A stretch of DNA of 64,000 bases, taken from assembly GCA_017471405.1 (NCBI GenBank), contig JAFUTK010000004.1, forward strand, positions 1 to 64,000, given 5' to 3'. Numbering within the stretch: position 1 is the stretch's first letter; each line of letters starts with the position of its first letter. The notes under the pieces are model-generated. The model was given only the letters and a program-made list of their open reading frames with translations. It searched no databases and was not told where the DNA came from. The position numbers were made by a program, and so were the translations under genes. Shown here piece after piece: positions 26,001-33,433 of this stretch. The stretch is from Ruminococcus sp. Lineage in GTDB: Bacteria; Bacillota; Clostridia; Oscillospirales; Ruminococcaceae.

Positions 26001-27086
26001 TCAAAGGAGCGTTCTTTCGTCGCAGTACTCGCAGGTGACGGTATCGCCGGAGCCGGTGAAAAAGCGTGGGAGGTAAAGCTCCTGATTGGTTATGCACTTG
26101 GGATTGGAGCACTTGCCCTTGGGGACAATGCGTCCTCTTACCAGAGGTGCAGGAACTCCGTTGTGATGGAGGATAGTGAGTATCAGCGCCATACGGATAT
26201 ACATTCCGTACTTAGCCTGGTCAAAATACTTGGCTCTGGGGTCATCATCGACCTCTATGGCTATCTCGTCAACTCTAGGCAGGGGGTGGAGGACTATCAT
26301 ATCACGCTTGGCCTTGACCATTTTCTCCCGGTCAAGTATGTAGCAGCCCTTCTGCGTCTGATATTCCTCCTCGCTGTTGAAGCGCTCCCGCTGGATACGG
26401 GTCATATAGAGGACGTCCAGCTCGCCGATGGCATCGTCAAGGCTGTTGACCTCCTTGAACTCGTGTCCGCTGGCGCAGAGGATATCCTTCATATATACCG
26501 GCAGAGCCAGCTCCTTGGTGGAGATAAGCACAAACTTATTTCCCTTGAAGCAGGACATAGCCTTGATGAGGGAGTGTACTGTTCTGCCATTTTTGAGGTC
26601 TCCGCAGAGGCCTATGGTGAGATTTTCAAGGGTATGCTTTTCCTCATTGAGTGTCATAAGGTCGGTGAGGGTCTGGGTAGGGTGGAGGTGTCCGCCGTCG
26701 CCGGCATTTATAACGGGACACTCAGCCGTCAACGCTGCTGCCTTTACGGAGCCGGCGGTGGGGTGGCGCATCACCATTATATCCGCGTAACCGGAAACTA
26801 TCTTTGTTGTGTCCTTGATATTCTCTCCCTTGGCAACCGATGAGGTGGCGGGGTTGTCAAAGCCGATTATAGTTCCGCCCAGCCGGAGCATTGCGGTCTG
26901 GAAGGACATCTGAGTTCTGGTGGAGGGCTCATAGAAAAGAGTTCCCATTATCTTGCCCTTGCAGGCGTCGGAATATTCCTCCGGCTTTTCTCTGATATCG
27001 TGGGCAAGCTCCAGCAGCTGGCGCCACCAGGAAACAGGGTAATCGTTCAGGTCTATCAGGTGAATGTACTTTTGAAATTTATCCAT
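26001..27086 (-). CDS. pyrB: aspartate carbamoyltransferase with C-terminal PyrI-like zinc knuckle
   Basis: A 361-residue enzyme that makes carbamoyl-aspartate in pyrimidine synthesis. The catalytic chain has the carbamoyl-phosphate loop EPSTRT (53-58), SVAKGE, MRHPTAGS with the catalytic His, the LGDLKNGRT-like loop (CGDLKNGRTVHS) and HPLPRVDEI. It is about 50 residues longer than a normal PyrB: after HNGVPAPLVRG comes C326-X4-C331-X20-C352-X2-C355, matching the zinc domain of the regulatory chain PyrI (CX4C, CX2C). No separate pyrI is in the window. ATG 27086 is chosen because AAAGGA lies upstream; the longer 5' extension overlaps the promoter at 27127-27155. Confidence 0.93.
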   Translation of the reverse strand: MDKFQKYIHLIDLNDYPVSWWRQLLELAHDIREKPEEYSDACKGKIMGTLFYEPSTRTQMSFQTAMLRLGGTIIGFDNPATSSVAKGENIKDTTKIVSGYADIMVMRHPTAGSVKAAALTAECPVINAGDGGHLHPTQTLTDLMTLNEEKHTLENLTIGLCGDLKNGRTVHSLIKAMSCFKGNKFVLISTKELALPVYMKDILCASGHEFKEVNSLDDAIGELDVLYMTRIQRERFNSEEEYQTQKGCYILDREKMVKAKRDMIVLHPLPRVDEIAIEVDDDPRAKYFDQAKYGMYIRMALILTILHHNGVPAPLVRGRIVPKGKCSNPKCITNQELYLPRFFTGSGDTVTCEYCDERTLL

Positions 27087-27126
27087 CAGAGACACGTCCT
27101 TTCGGCATATTATTCCGTCACAACTG

Positions 27127-27155
27127 ATTATACCACAAATTATAACAGATATCAA
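27127..27155 (-). promoter_or_regulatory. sigma-A type promoter of pyrB
   Basis: On the minus strand TTGATA (27155-27150), 17-nt spacer, TATAAT (27132-27127), about 40 nt before the ATG. The short leader leaves no room for a PyrR-type attenuator. Confidence 0.75.
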
Positions 27156-27201
27156 GTAAAAATATTCTTAACATTGGGAAAATGTCACAATGCCCCTGTG
27201 C

Positions 27202-27230
27202 TTGACTTTAAACACAAGATATGCTATAAT
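27202..27230 (+). promoter_or_regulatory. sigma-A type promoter of the amidase gene
   Basis: TTGACT at 27202-27207, 17-nt spacer, TATAAT at 27225-27230, about 50 nt before the ATG at 27281. Confidence 0.75.
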
Positions 27231-27280
27231 ACTACTGTATATACAACTATATAGCACATTTTGATGAACGGAGGAACATT

Positions 27281-28279
27281 ATGACTGACGAAGAGTTTGA
27301 ACGGCTTTACGGCAGGAAGCCTGTAAGACCGGGCACTCAGACAAGAGTCAAGGTGTACTGGGGAAGGGTATTTATTGCACTTCTTGTGCTGATAATGATA
27401 ATTATCGGTATTGTGCAGCTTATCCGCTCGATATACAGGCATTTCCATAAAGAAGAACCGGCTGCAACAGTTGTTTCAGTTGCAGACAGCAGCGAGGCTG
27501 ACAGCGAACCGGATACCGCACCAAGTGAAACGGACAGCTCCTCAGAGCCGGAAGAACCTAAAGGCTGGCAGTTCAAGGTCTGTATCGACCCGGGACACGG
27601 CGGTGAGGACGGCGGCGCCTGCAAGACTGACGCTGAGGGAAATGTACTCAGAAAGGAATCGGACGACACGCTTCGCATCTCTCTTGCGATAAGAGATTAC
27701 CTCGAAGAGCAGGGCGTTCAGGTCGTGATGACAAGAGAAACAGACATACTTCTTAATCAGGACATCTCTACCGACCTTGACTACCGCTGCACCATAGCAA
27801 ATGATGCATTAAGTGATTTCTTCGTATCCATACACCGCGACTCGGTAGCAAACGATGCAAGCGGATTTGAATGTTGGGTACACAACAAAAAGCCCGAGAT
27901 GGACACCCTGCTGGCACAGAACATTATGGCCGCTCTTCAGGGCGTAGGCATCTCCCAGAACAGAGGCATCGGCTTCGGCTATACCAATGTTCCGACCGAC
28001 AATTACCACGTAAACGGAGATACGGTTTGTCCCAGTGTTCTTTGTGAGATGGGCTTCATAACCTCGGACATTGACAATCAGCTTATTGACGATCACTACA
28101 AGGAATACGCAAAGGCCATTGGAGATGCGCTGATTCAGACTGCACAAGAGCTCAATGTAGTTGATGCCACAGGAAAGAGAATTTTAAACGAGCAGCTGAT
28201 ATCAGGCTCGAAGCTCTATTACCCGCTGGAAAGCTACTATTCTGCTACAAATCCCTACAGGGTAAACCCCACAAACTAA
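27281..28279 (+). CDS. N-acetylmuramoyl-L-alanine amidase (Amidase_3 type)
   Basis: A 332-residue cell-wall hydrolase anchored by one membrane helix (residues about 30-48, FIALLVLIMIIIGIVQLI). A Ser/Asp/Glu-rich linker (55-88) precedes the catalytic domain: CIDPGHGGEDGG carries the first zinc His, KESDDTLRIS the Glu, SIHRDS the second His, and CEMGFITSDIDNQLI the catalytic Glu near the end. HRDS replaces the more usual HANA/HADA but the zinc-binding His remains. It probably cuts the bond between muramic acid and the stem peptide at the outer face. Own promoter; a terminator follows at 28284-28309. Confidence 0.92.
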   Translation: MTDEEFERLYGRKPVRPGTQTRVKVYWGRVFIALLVLIMIIIGIVQLIRSIYRHFHKEEPAATVVSVADSSEADSEPDTAPSETDSSSEPEEPKGWQFKVCIDPGHGGEDGGACKTDAEGNVLRKESDDTLRISLAIRDYLEEQGVQVVMTRETDILLNQDISTDLDYRCTIANDALSDFFVSIHRDSVANDASGFECWVHNKKPEMDTLLAQNIMAALQGVGISQNRGIGFGYTNVPTDNYHVNGDTVCPSVLCEMGFITSDIDNQLIDDHYKEYAKAIGDALIQTAQELNVVDATGKRILNEQLISGSKLYYPLESYYSATNPYRVNPTN

Positions 28280-28283
28280 AATC

Positions 28284-28316
28284 TATCCCCTCCCGCTGCG
28301 GAGGGGATATTTATTT
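28284..28316 (+). terminator. hairpin terminator after the amidase gene
   Basis: TATCCCCTCC (28284-28293) pairs with GGAGGGGATA (28300-28309), followed by a T-rich stretch. Confidence 0.8.
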
Positions 28317-28321
28317 ATGCA

Positions 28322-28357
28322 CACAAAAAACCGGCAGAGCATTTGCTCTGCCGGTTT
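28322..28357 (-). terminator. hairpin terminator of the Asp/Tyr-tail protein gene
   Basis: A 13-14-bp perfect stem, AAACCGGCAGAGC (28328-28340) with its complement (28345-28357); on the minus strand it is followed by six T. Confidence 0.85.
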
Positions 28358-28369
28358 GGTTTTTAACGA

Positions 28370-30028
28370 TCAGAACTCATAGTCGCCGAAGTCGAAGTCG
28401 TCCCAATTGAAGTCATCTAAATCGAAGTCATCGTAGTTGTAGTCATCATCGTCGTAGCTGTAGTCGTAATCGTCGTCGTCATAGCTGTAATCGTAATCGT
28501 CGTCATCGTAGTTATAGTCGTAATCATCGTCATCATCATAGCCTCTGTTGTTCATCAGTTTCTCGGTAAGCTCGGTTCCGAGAGTATCCTGAACGTGCTG
28601 AAGGAACTTATCGGTATCGCAGGCTTCCATATAAGCCTTGAGACCTTCCTCATCCAGCTTATAGGCTGTGCCGGTAGGAACGGTGATATCGGATGCATCG
28701 GTGGACTCGCCTGTTACAGCAACTGTAACGATGTTATTGCCGTCAAAGTCAACGCTCAGCTTAACATCGACCTTATCCTCTGTGCTGTTAGAAGCGAGAG
28801 TGAGTGAGCCGGTCTTTCCGTCTGCGGTGACCTCTGCCTTAACTGTACCGGAGAAGAGCTCGCCCTGCTCAGTAACGTTATCGGCGGTAAGTACGCCTCG
28901 GAACTGCTCCTGACCCTCTGCTGTCATAGTAGCGGTAATGGAGCCGTTAATTGTGTCGTTCTTGTTTTCAAATGCACCCTTAACGGACATAGACTCGCCT
29001 CTCATATCTGCTGCGAGGTCGATACCGATAACGGAGCCGTCGTCGATAGCCACCATCTTGATAACGCCCTGCTCGCCCATATCGAGGCCAAAGCCATAGG
29101 GAGTATCGTCAAGGTAGTAAACGTCAACGGAGAAGAATTTCTGGCTTGCCTGGGACTCGTCAACGTTCTTGAACTGAGTGGACATCTCGTCGATCATCTT
29201 GTTGTAGTCAGCCTCGGAAACGCCGGCCTTAGCAGCATAGTCCTTGAGCAGGGTATCGTTCTTTGCCTTATCAACAACAGAGTTTGCAATGTCGATGACC
29301 ACCTGACCGGTAACATCGAGGGTCTTAACGGTGTAGGAATAGCCGTAGCCATTGATATCGCCGTCGAGAGTGCCGTTCTCAGTGCCCTCGGGGATAGCGT
29401 CCTTAACGGTCTGAACATACTCCTCGAGGTCGGTGAAGATAGCGTCGATGTCGATCTCCTCGAGCATCTTCTGGAGCTCATCCATATCAACATCAGCCTC
29501 TGCAAGAGCCTGATTATAGGACTGCTGCATAGACTGGGTGTAGCTATCAATTATCTTCTGCATATCGTCAGCAGTGGTGGTGAGGTAGCCGTCGCTGAGC
29601 TCGGGCACCTTGACATAAAGAACGCCCGCCTCATTATCAACTACGATATTGAGAGTAGCCAGAGCGTTGGAATCATAGGCTGCGATGATGTCAGCCTCGC
29701 TCTTGCCGGCCTTCTGCTTGGTCTTAGCCTCCAGCGAGATGGGCTTAAGCTCTGCACCAAGCTGATCGGTAAGATACTTGCCGAACTGAAGCTCTACCTT
29801 GCTGTTGTAGGAGAAATCAAGCTCTCCCTTAATAGCCTTCTCAACGAGGTCTGCGGTAGCTTCTACTCTGTCAGCCACACGCTCGAGAGTTGACTGTTCT
29901 GATTTGTTCTTTTCATCTGTGGAATCATTGCCGTCCTTTTTATCCAGCACATAGAGAGCACCGGATCCGGCAACAGTTACTGCCAGTACTCCTGAAAGGA
30001 CAGGAGTTAGTACATTCCTTTTTACCAT
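28370..30028 (-). CDS. exported protein of unknown function with Asp/Tyr-repeat tail
   Basis: A 552-residue protein I do not recognise. Residues 7-27 (LTPVLSGVLAVTVAGSGALYV) are a signal or membrane anchor; there is no lipobox Cys. An acidic helical segment (30-70) is followed by a long region of beta and helical stretches with many Asp, Glu, Thr and Ala. The last 55 or so residues are almost only Asp, Tyr, Phe and Asn, built from units like DDDDYDYSY that recur with a 27-nt period in the DNA (28390-28540). No Lys or Arg occurs in this tail. The gene has its own consensus promoter and terminator. Metal (calcium) binding or wall attachment by the acidic aromatic tail is conceivable. Confidence 0.85.
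   Translation of the reverse strand: MVKRNVLTPVLSGVLAVTVAGSGALYVLDKKDGNDSTDEKNKSEQSTLERVADRVEATADLVEKAIKGELDFSYNSKVELQFGKYLTDQLGAELKPISLEAKTKQKAGKSEADIIAAYDSNALATLNIVVDNEAGVLYVKVPELSDGYLTTTADDMQKIIDSYTQSMQQSYNQALAEADVDMDELQKMLEEIDIDAIFTDLEEYVQTVKDAIPEGTENGTLDGDINGYGYSYTVKTLDVTGQVVIDIANSVVDKAKNDTLLKDYAAKAGVSEADYNKMIDEMSTQFKNVDESQASQKFFSVDVYYLDDTPYGFGLDMGEQGVIKMVAIDDGSVIGIDLAADMRGESMSVKGAFENKNDTINGSITATMTAEGQEQFRGVLTADNVTEQGELFSGTVKAEVTADGKTGSLTLASNSTEDKVDVKLSVDFDGNNIVTVAVTGESTDASDITVPTGTAYKLDEEGLKAYMEACDTDKFLQHVQDTLGTELTEKLMNNRGYDDDDDYDYNYDDDDYDYSYDDDDYDYSYDDDDYNYDDFDLDDFNWDDFDFGDYEF
28390..28540 (-). repeat. 27-nt tandem repeats encoding the Asp/Tyr tail
   Basis: Successive units encode DDDYDYNYD, DDDYDYSYD, DDDYDYSYD and DDDYNYDD; synonymous differences (GAT/GAC, TAT/TAC) show the copies are not all recent. 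Confidence 0.7.
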
Positions 30029-30076
30029 ATATAGTCTCCTCCTTACATAAGTCTCAAGACATACTTATACACATAT

Positions 30077-30105
30077 ACTATAGCATACTTTTAACATTTT
30101 GTCAA
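30077..30105 (-). promoter_or_regulatory. sigma-A promoter of the Asp/Tyr-tail gene
   Basis: On the minus strand TTGACA (30105-30100), 17-nt spacer, TATAGT (30082-30077). Confidence 0.8.
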
Positions 30106-30211
30106 CATACAAAATATTACAAACCGGAAAACCTTTCTGGACAATATATGTGCACATCGCCTTTGACAAAAAGCAAACGCCCCTCTATTACAAGAGGGGC
30201 GTACTGTTTCA

Positions 30212-30946
30212 TCAGACATTGGGGTTGACATATCGGTTGCGGCCGACTGTTCCTCTGCCATACTCTATGGCCTGAACGGGACATCGGTTGATGCAGGCGG
30301 AGCACCTGATGCACTTAGGCTTGACCCACACCGGCGAACCGTTCTCGAGCTTTATCGCCTGCTGGGGGCAATTGCGCTCGCAGAGGCCGCAGCCTATGCA
30401 CTTTTCCGTTGCTCGAAAGCTCTTGGTGGAGCTCATACGGTGATACATAAATCTCATAGGGGCGGCTAAAGCCGAGCCACGGATATCCCGGCACTTTTTG
30501 TTAAGCACAGCCTGTTTTATCTCTCTGAGCTTTTCCTCGGCTGCGGAAAGGCGCTTGTTGGCTTCCTCCTGCGGGGGGATATTGTAGAAGAGCATTGAGT
30601 TATCCGGCATCAGCAGGTCGAACACTCTGCAAAGCTTTATGCCCTTTTTCTCCAGCTCCTTTTTGAGCACAGCGCCGCTGCCGCCTATACCGCCTCCGCA
30701 GGTGATGACTGCGTAGACATAGCCGTGGCGGTCGAGGTCTAGCTTTCTGATAAAGTCAAGGACGAAGTCATTGACGGTATAGAAATACACCGGGAAAACA
30801 ACGCCAATGCTCTCCCCTTTTTCGACTGTATAATCATACTCACCGTTTTTGACTGCATCAGCGATGCTAATAAGCCTTTCATTCTCAGAGAGAAGATATT
30901 TTGCGGCATAGAGGGAGTTGCCTGTTCCGGAAAAGTAATAGATCAT
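30212..30946 (-). CDS. EFR1-family flavodoxin-ferredoxin protein
   Basis: A 244-residue redox protein. The N-terminal flavodoxin-like domain starts with YYFSGTGNSLYAAKYL, an FMN phosphate-binding loop (SGTGNS, residues 5-10), and the C-terminal part holds two 4Fe-4S clusters: CIGCGLCERNCPQQAI and CIRCSACINRCPVQAI (about residues 183-225). This combination defines the EFR1 family of Clostridia. It should shuttle electrons in the cytoplasm; the partners are unknown. It overlaps the upstream 97-residue gene by 4 nt, so the two proteins are made together. Confidence 0.9.
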   Translation of the reverse strand: MIYYFSGTGNSLYAAKYLLSENERLISIADAVKNGEYDYTVEKGESIGVVFPVYFYTVNDFVLDFIRKLDLDRHGYVYAVITCGGGIGGSGAVLKKELEKKGIKLCRVFDLLMPDNSMLFYNIPPQEEANKRLSAAEEKLREIKQAVLNKKCRDIRGSALAAPMRFMYHRMSSTKSFRATEKCIGCGLCERNCPQQAIKLENGSPVWVKPKCIRCSACINRCPVQAIEYGRGTVGRNRYVNPNV

Positions 30947-31236
30947 AGCTTACCTCCGTTCTGCTTATATTCCTCGACCTTGGAGTTGAGGAATTCTATT
31001 GTGCGTTCAAGGCCTTCGGGCGAGAACTCTTCGTGGTGCTCACAGACATAGTCCTCCGGTTTAACAAGATCAAAGCAGAGGGAGCCGAGCCAGATGACTG
31101 AATAGAGCACTTTAGTATCGTCCTCCAGCTTTTTCTGGACAATGCGGTAGTTGAAATTCTGAAAGACACTTCCCGTCCAGATGTTATTTTCTCTCCAGAA
31201 GGTGAAGGTGGGCAGGTCAAGGTAACCGTGAAGCAT
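30943..31236 (-). CDS. small protein of unknown function coupled to EFR1
   Basis: A 97-residue soluble protein I do not recognise. It is rich in aromatic residues at the N-terminus (TFTFWRENNIWTGSVFQNFNY) and ends with an amphipathic helix (LERTIEFLNSKVEEYKQNG). CEHHEEF near residue 65 groups a Cys and two His. AAGGAG stands before the ATG, and the TGA overlaps the EFR1 start by 4 nt. It may be an accessory or substrate-binding partner of the EFR1 protein. Confidence 0.72.
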   Translation of the reverse strand: MLHGYLDLPTFTFWRENNIWTGSVFQNFNYRIVQKKLEDDTKVLYSVIWLGSLCFDLVKPEDYVCEHHEEFSPEGLERTIEFLNSKVEEYKQNGGKL

Positions 31237-31389
31237 AATAATTCTCCTTAGATATATTTATGCATTTTACGCAAATGCTGTTGATTAACATTATACCACA
31301 CTGCATACCATTTGTCAAAAAATACTTTGGCGGCAGGTGGATATTTTTTTGACCACAGGATATGCTAATAAAAAATCCTGGAGGTATAT

Positions 31390-32229
31390 ATGAAAAAGCT
31401 AGCAGTAATTCTCGCGGCACTTATGCTCTGCGGGTGCACATCATCTGATAAGGCAGAAAGCAGAGCCGATGACAGCAGCGGGTTTATGTCCATTCTCGGA
31501 GAGGCATTCAAGGAGACTGTTGACAGCCTCATATTTTCAAATGACTATTCGCAGCTTTCCACCGAAAAGCACGGCTACGGGCAGGGGGTACAGCTGGACA
31601 ATGAGAACCGTCCCGCGGGGGCGATAGACTTCAACAATGTATATAGCAAGTACAATGCGACGGCAATAGGTTCGGCTGACAAAAAGGAGATAAGGCTTAC
31701 CTTCGACCAGGGCTATGAGAACGGCTTTACTGCCGGCATACTTGACACTCTGAAGGAGAAGTGTGTTAAAGCCACCTTTTTTGTGCTGGACGATTATGCC
31801 CGGAGAAATCCTGAGCTGGTAAGACGAATGATAGACGAGGGGCACACTGTGGGAAATCATTCGGTGAGCCATTACTCAATGCCGACGCTGACGCCTTCGG
31901 AGTGTGTTGAGGAGATAATGGGACTGCACAAGTATATTAAAGACGAGTTCGGTTATGAGATGACCGAATTCCGCCCGCCTATGGGGGAATTCTCGGAGCA
32001 GTCGCTGGCGGTGACAAATGACTGCGGCTACAGGACTGTGCTGTGGAGCTACGCCTATGCCGACTGGGACGTGAACGCACAGCCGGAGCCTGCGTCGGCA
32101 TTGAAAAAGCTGACAGGGGCTCTTCACAGCGGGGCGATATATCTTCTCCATTCGGTCTCGGAGACCAATGCGAAGATACTCGGTGACTTCATTGACGAGG
32201 CATTAGCTCAGGGATACACTTTTATATAA
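31390..32229 (+). CDS. polysaccharide deacetylase lipoprotein, PdaA-like
   Basis: A 279-residue lipoprotein (lipobox LCGC, Cys16) with a NodB-type deacetylase domain from about residue 95. The LTFDQGYENG motif near residue 103, HTVGNHSVSH (His pair of the metal site), FRPPMGEFSEQS and the final YLLHSVSETNA fit the PdaA branch, which removes the acetyl group from muramic acid before muramic delta-lactam formation in spores. TFDQGY has Gln where NodB proteins more often have TFDDG; the PdaA branch usually has Ala at this place. It sits alone between two minus-strand genes and the DUF5662 operon. Confidence 0.87.
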   Translation: MKKLAVILAALMLCGCTSSDKAESRADDSSGFMSILGEAFKETVDSLIFSNDYSQLSTEKHGYGQGVQLDNENRPAGAIDFNNVYSKYNATAIGSADKKEIRLTFDQGYENGFTAGILDTLKEKCVKATFFVLDDYARRNPELVRRMIDEGHTVGNHSVSHYSMPTLTPSECVEEIMGLHKYIKDEFGYEMTEFRPPMGEFSEQSLAVTNDCGYRTVLWSYAYADWDVNAQPEPASALKKLTGALHSGAIYLLHSVSETNAKILGDFIDEALAQGYTFI

Positions 32230-32238
32230 TCAAGGCTA

Positions 32239-32267
32239 TTGAAAAATTCTCTGCGATGTGATATAAT
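32239..32267 (+). promoter_or_regulatory. sigma-A type promoter of the DUF5662 operon
   Basis: TTGAAA at 32239-32244, 17-nt spacer, TATAAT at 32262-32267, about 37 nt before the ATG at 32304. Confidence 0.7.
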
Positions 32268-32303
32268 CATAGTGGTATATTATTGCAGCAAGGAGAATTT
32301 GCT

Positions 32304-32831
32304 ATGTTCAGGGCTTGGTCACACTTTAAGACTATAACACAGCACCGCCACGCGGTGATACGCAACTGCCGGCGGGCAGGCATACTGTTTCAGGGGCTTT
32401 TCCACGACCTCTCGAAGTACTCCCCCTCGGAGTTTATACCGGGAGCTATGCATTATCAGGGGACGCGCTCCCCTAACGAGGGCGAGCGGGACGAGTACGG
32501 CTTTTCCTATGCCTGGATGCATCACAAGGGCAGGAACAAGCACCACTTTGAGTATTGGACGGACTATGACCCCAAGACAAGGCTGATGTCGCCGGTGAAG
32601 ATGCCGCTGAAATACGTCAAGGAGATGTTCTGTGACAGAGTTGCGGCGGGGAAAATATACAACGGAGACAAGTACACCGACGCAGACCCGCTGGCATATT
32701 TCATGAAGGGCAAGCCCACCAGAAAGATACACCCCGAGACCTCGGCGCTGCTGGAAAAGCTGCTGCGTATGCTGGCTGAAAAAGGCGAGGACTACACCTT
32801 CGCCTACATAAGAAGGCTGAAAAAATACTGA
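32304..32831 (+). CDS. DUF5662 family protein
   Basis: A 175-residue soluble protein of a family without known function, rich in His and Tyr: HFKTITQHRHAVIRNC, FHDLSKYSPSEF, HHKGRNKHHFEYW. The conserved HDLSK and HHxxxNxHHFEYW patterns recall HD-type metal sites, so metal binding is likely, but no enzymatic role is shown. AGGAG lies before the ATG at 32304; an upstream start at 32283 would put the ribosome site inside the gene and is rejected. It overlaps the RNase M5-like gene by one base and starts an operon that runs to 35867. Confidence 0.8.
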   Translation: MFRAWSHFKTITQHRHAVIRNCRRAGILFQGLFHDLSKYSPSEFIPGAMHYQGTRSPNEGERDEYGFSYAWMHHKGRNKHHFEYWTDYDPKTRLMSPVKMPLKYVKEMFCDRVAAGKIYNGDKYTDADPLAYFMKGKPTRKIHPETSALLEKLLRMLAEKGEDYTFAYIRRLKKY

Positions 32832-33433
32832 TGGAAAAGCTGAAACTCTCACAGGCTGTCATAGTCGAGGGAAAGTACGACAAGATAAAGCTCTCGGCGA
32901 TACTGGACGCCGTTATCATTACAACAGAGGGCTTTCACATTTTTGACGACAGCGAAACGGCGAAGCTTATAAAAAAGTACGCCTCTACAGCTGGGATAAT
33001 CATACTCACGGATTCGGATGCTGCGGGGTTCAGGATAAGGTCGCACATCAAGAGCATCTGCCCGGAGGGGAAGATAACGAACATCTATATCCCGGACGTT
33101 TACGGCAAGGAGCACCGTAAGGCTGCACCCTCCAAGGAGGGAAAGCTGGGAGTAGAGGGGATAGATGTTCAGGTGCTCAGGGAGCTGTTTGTCAAAGCAG
33201 GAGCGGCGGCTGAAAACTCCCCTCAGGAAGAAAAGCTGACGATGCAGGACTTCTTTGAGCTGGGTCTCTCGGGAGGCAGCGGCAGCAGCGTTTTGCGCAG
33301 GGCTCTGGCTGCACAGCTTTCACTGCCGGAGCGCATCACAGCAAAGGCTATGCTGGACGCAGTCAACACAATATACGGCAAAAGCGAATTCATTCACGCA
33401 CTCGAACTGGCGAAGGAGGAGACCGGGCTTTGA
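32831..33433 (+). CDS. RNase M5-like Toprim protein (DUF4093)
   Basis: A 200-residue protein. The N-terminal Toprim domain has the catalytic Glu in VIVEGKYDK (E13) and the acidic motif LTDSDAAG near residues 56-63, as in RnmV, which matures 5S rRNA in Bacillus. The C-terminal part (from about residue 105) has GVEGID and a helical region with LSLPERITAKAMLDAVN, fitting DUF4093. A role in 5S rRNA or another RNA processing step is likely; the assignment to true RNase M5 is not certain. Start overlaps the DUF5662 stop codon (TGATG), and the end overlaps the TTG start of the next gene. Confidence 0.85.
   Translation: MEKLKLSQAVIVEGKYDKIKLSAILDAVIITTEGFHIFDDSETAKLIKKYASTAGIIILTDSDAAGFRIRSHIKSICPEGKITNIYIPDVYGKEHRKAAPSKEGKLGVEGIDVQVLRELFVKAGAAAENSPQEEKLTMQDFFELGLSGGSGSSVLRRALAAQLSLPERITAKAMLDAVNTIYGKSEFIHALELAKEETGL

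Noticed and set aside
25980..26843. A 287-codon plus-strand frame over pyrB
   Set aside because: Antisense to pyrB, which has all catalytic motifs; it also runs out of the terminator of the ABC operon.
32283..32831. Catalase-like label for the DUF5662 gene
   Set aside because: Some databases give this name, but no catalase motif is present; the His-rich pattern fits only DUF5662.
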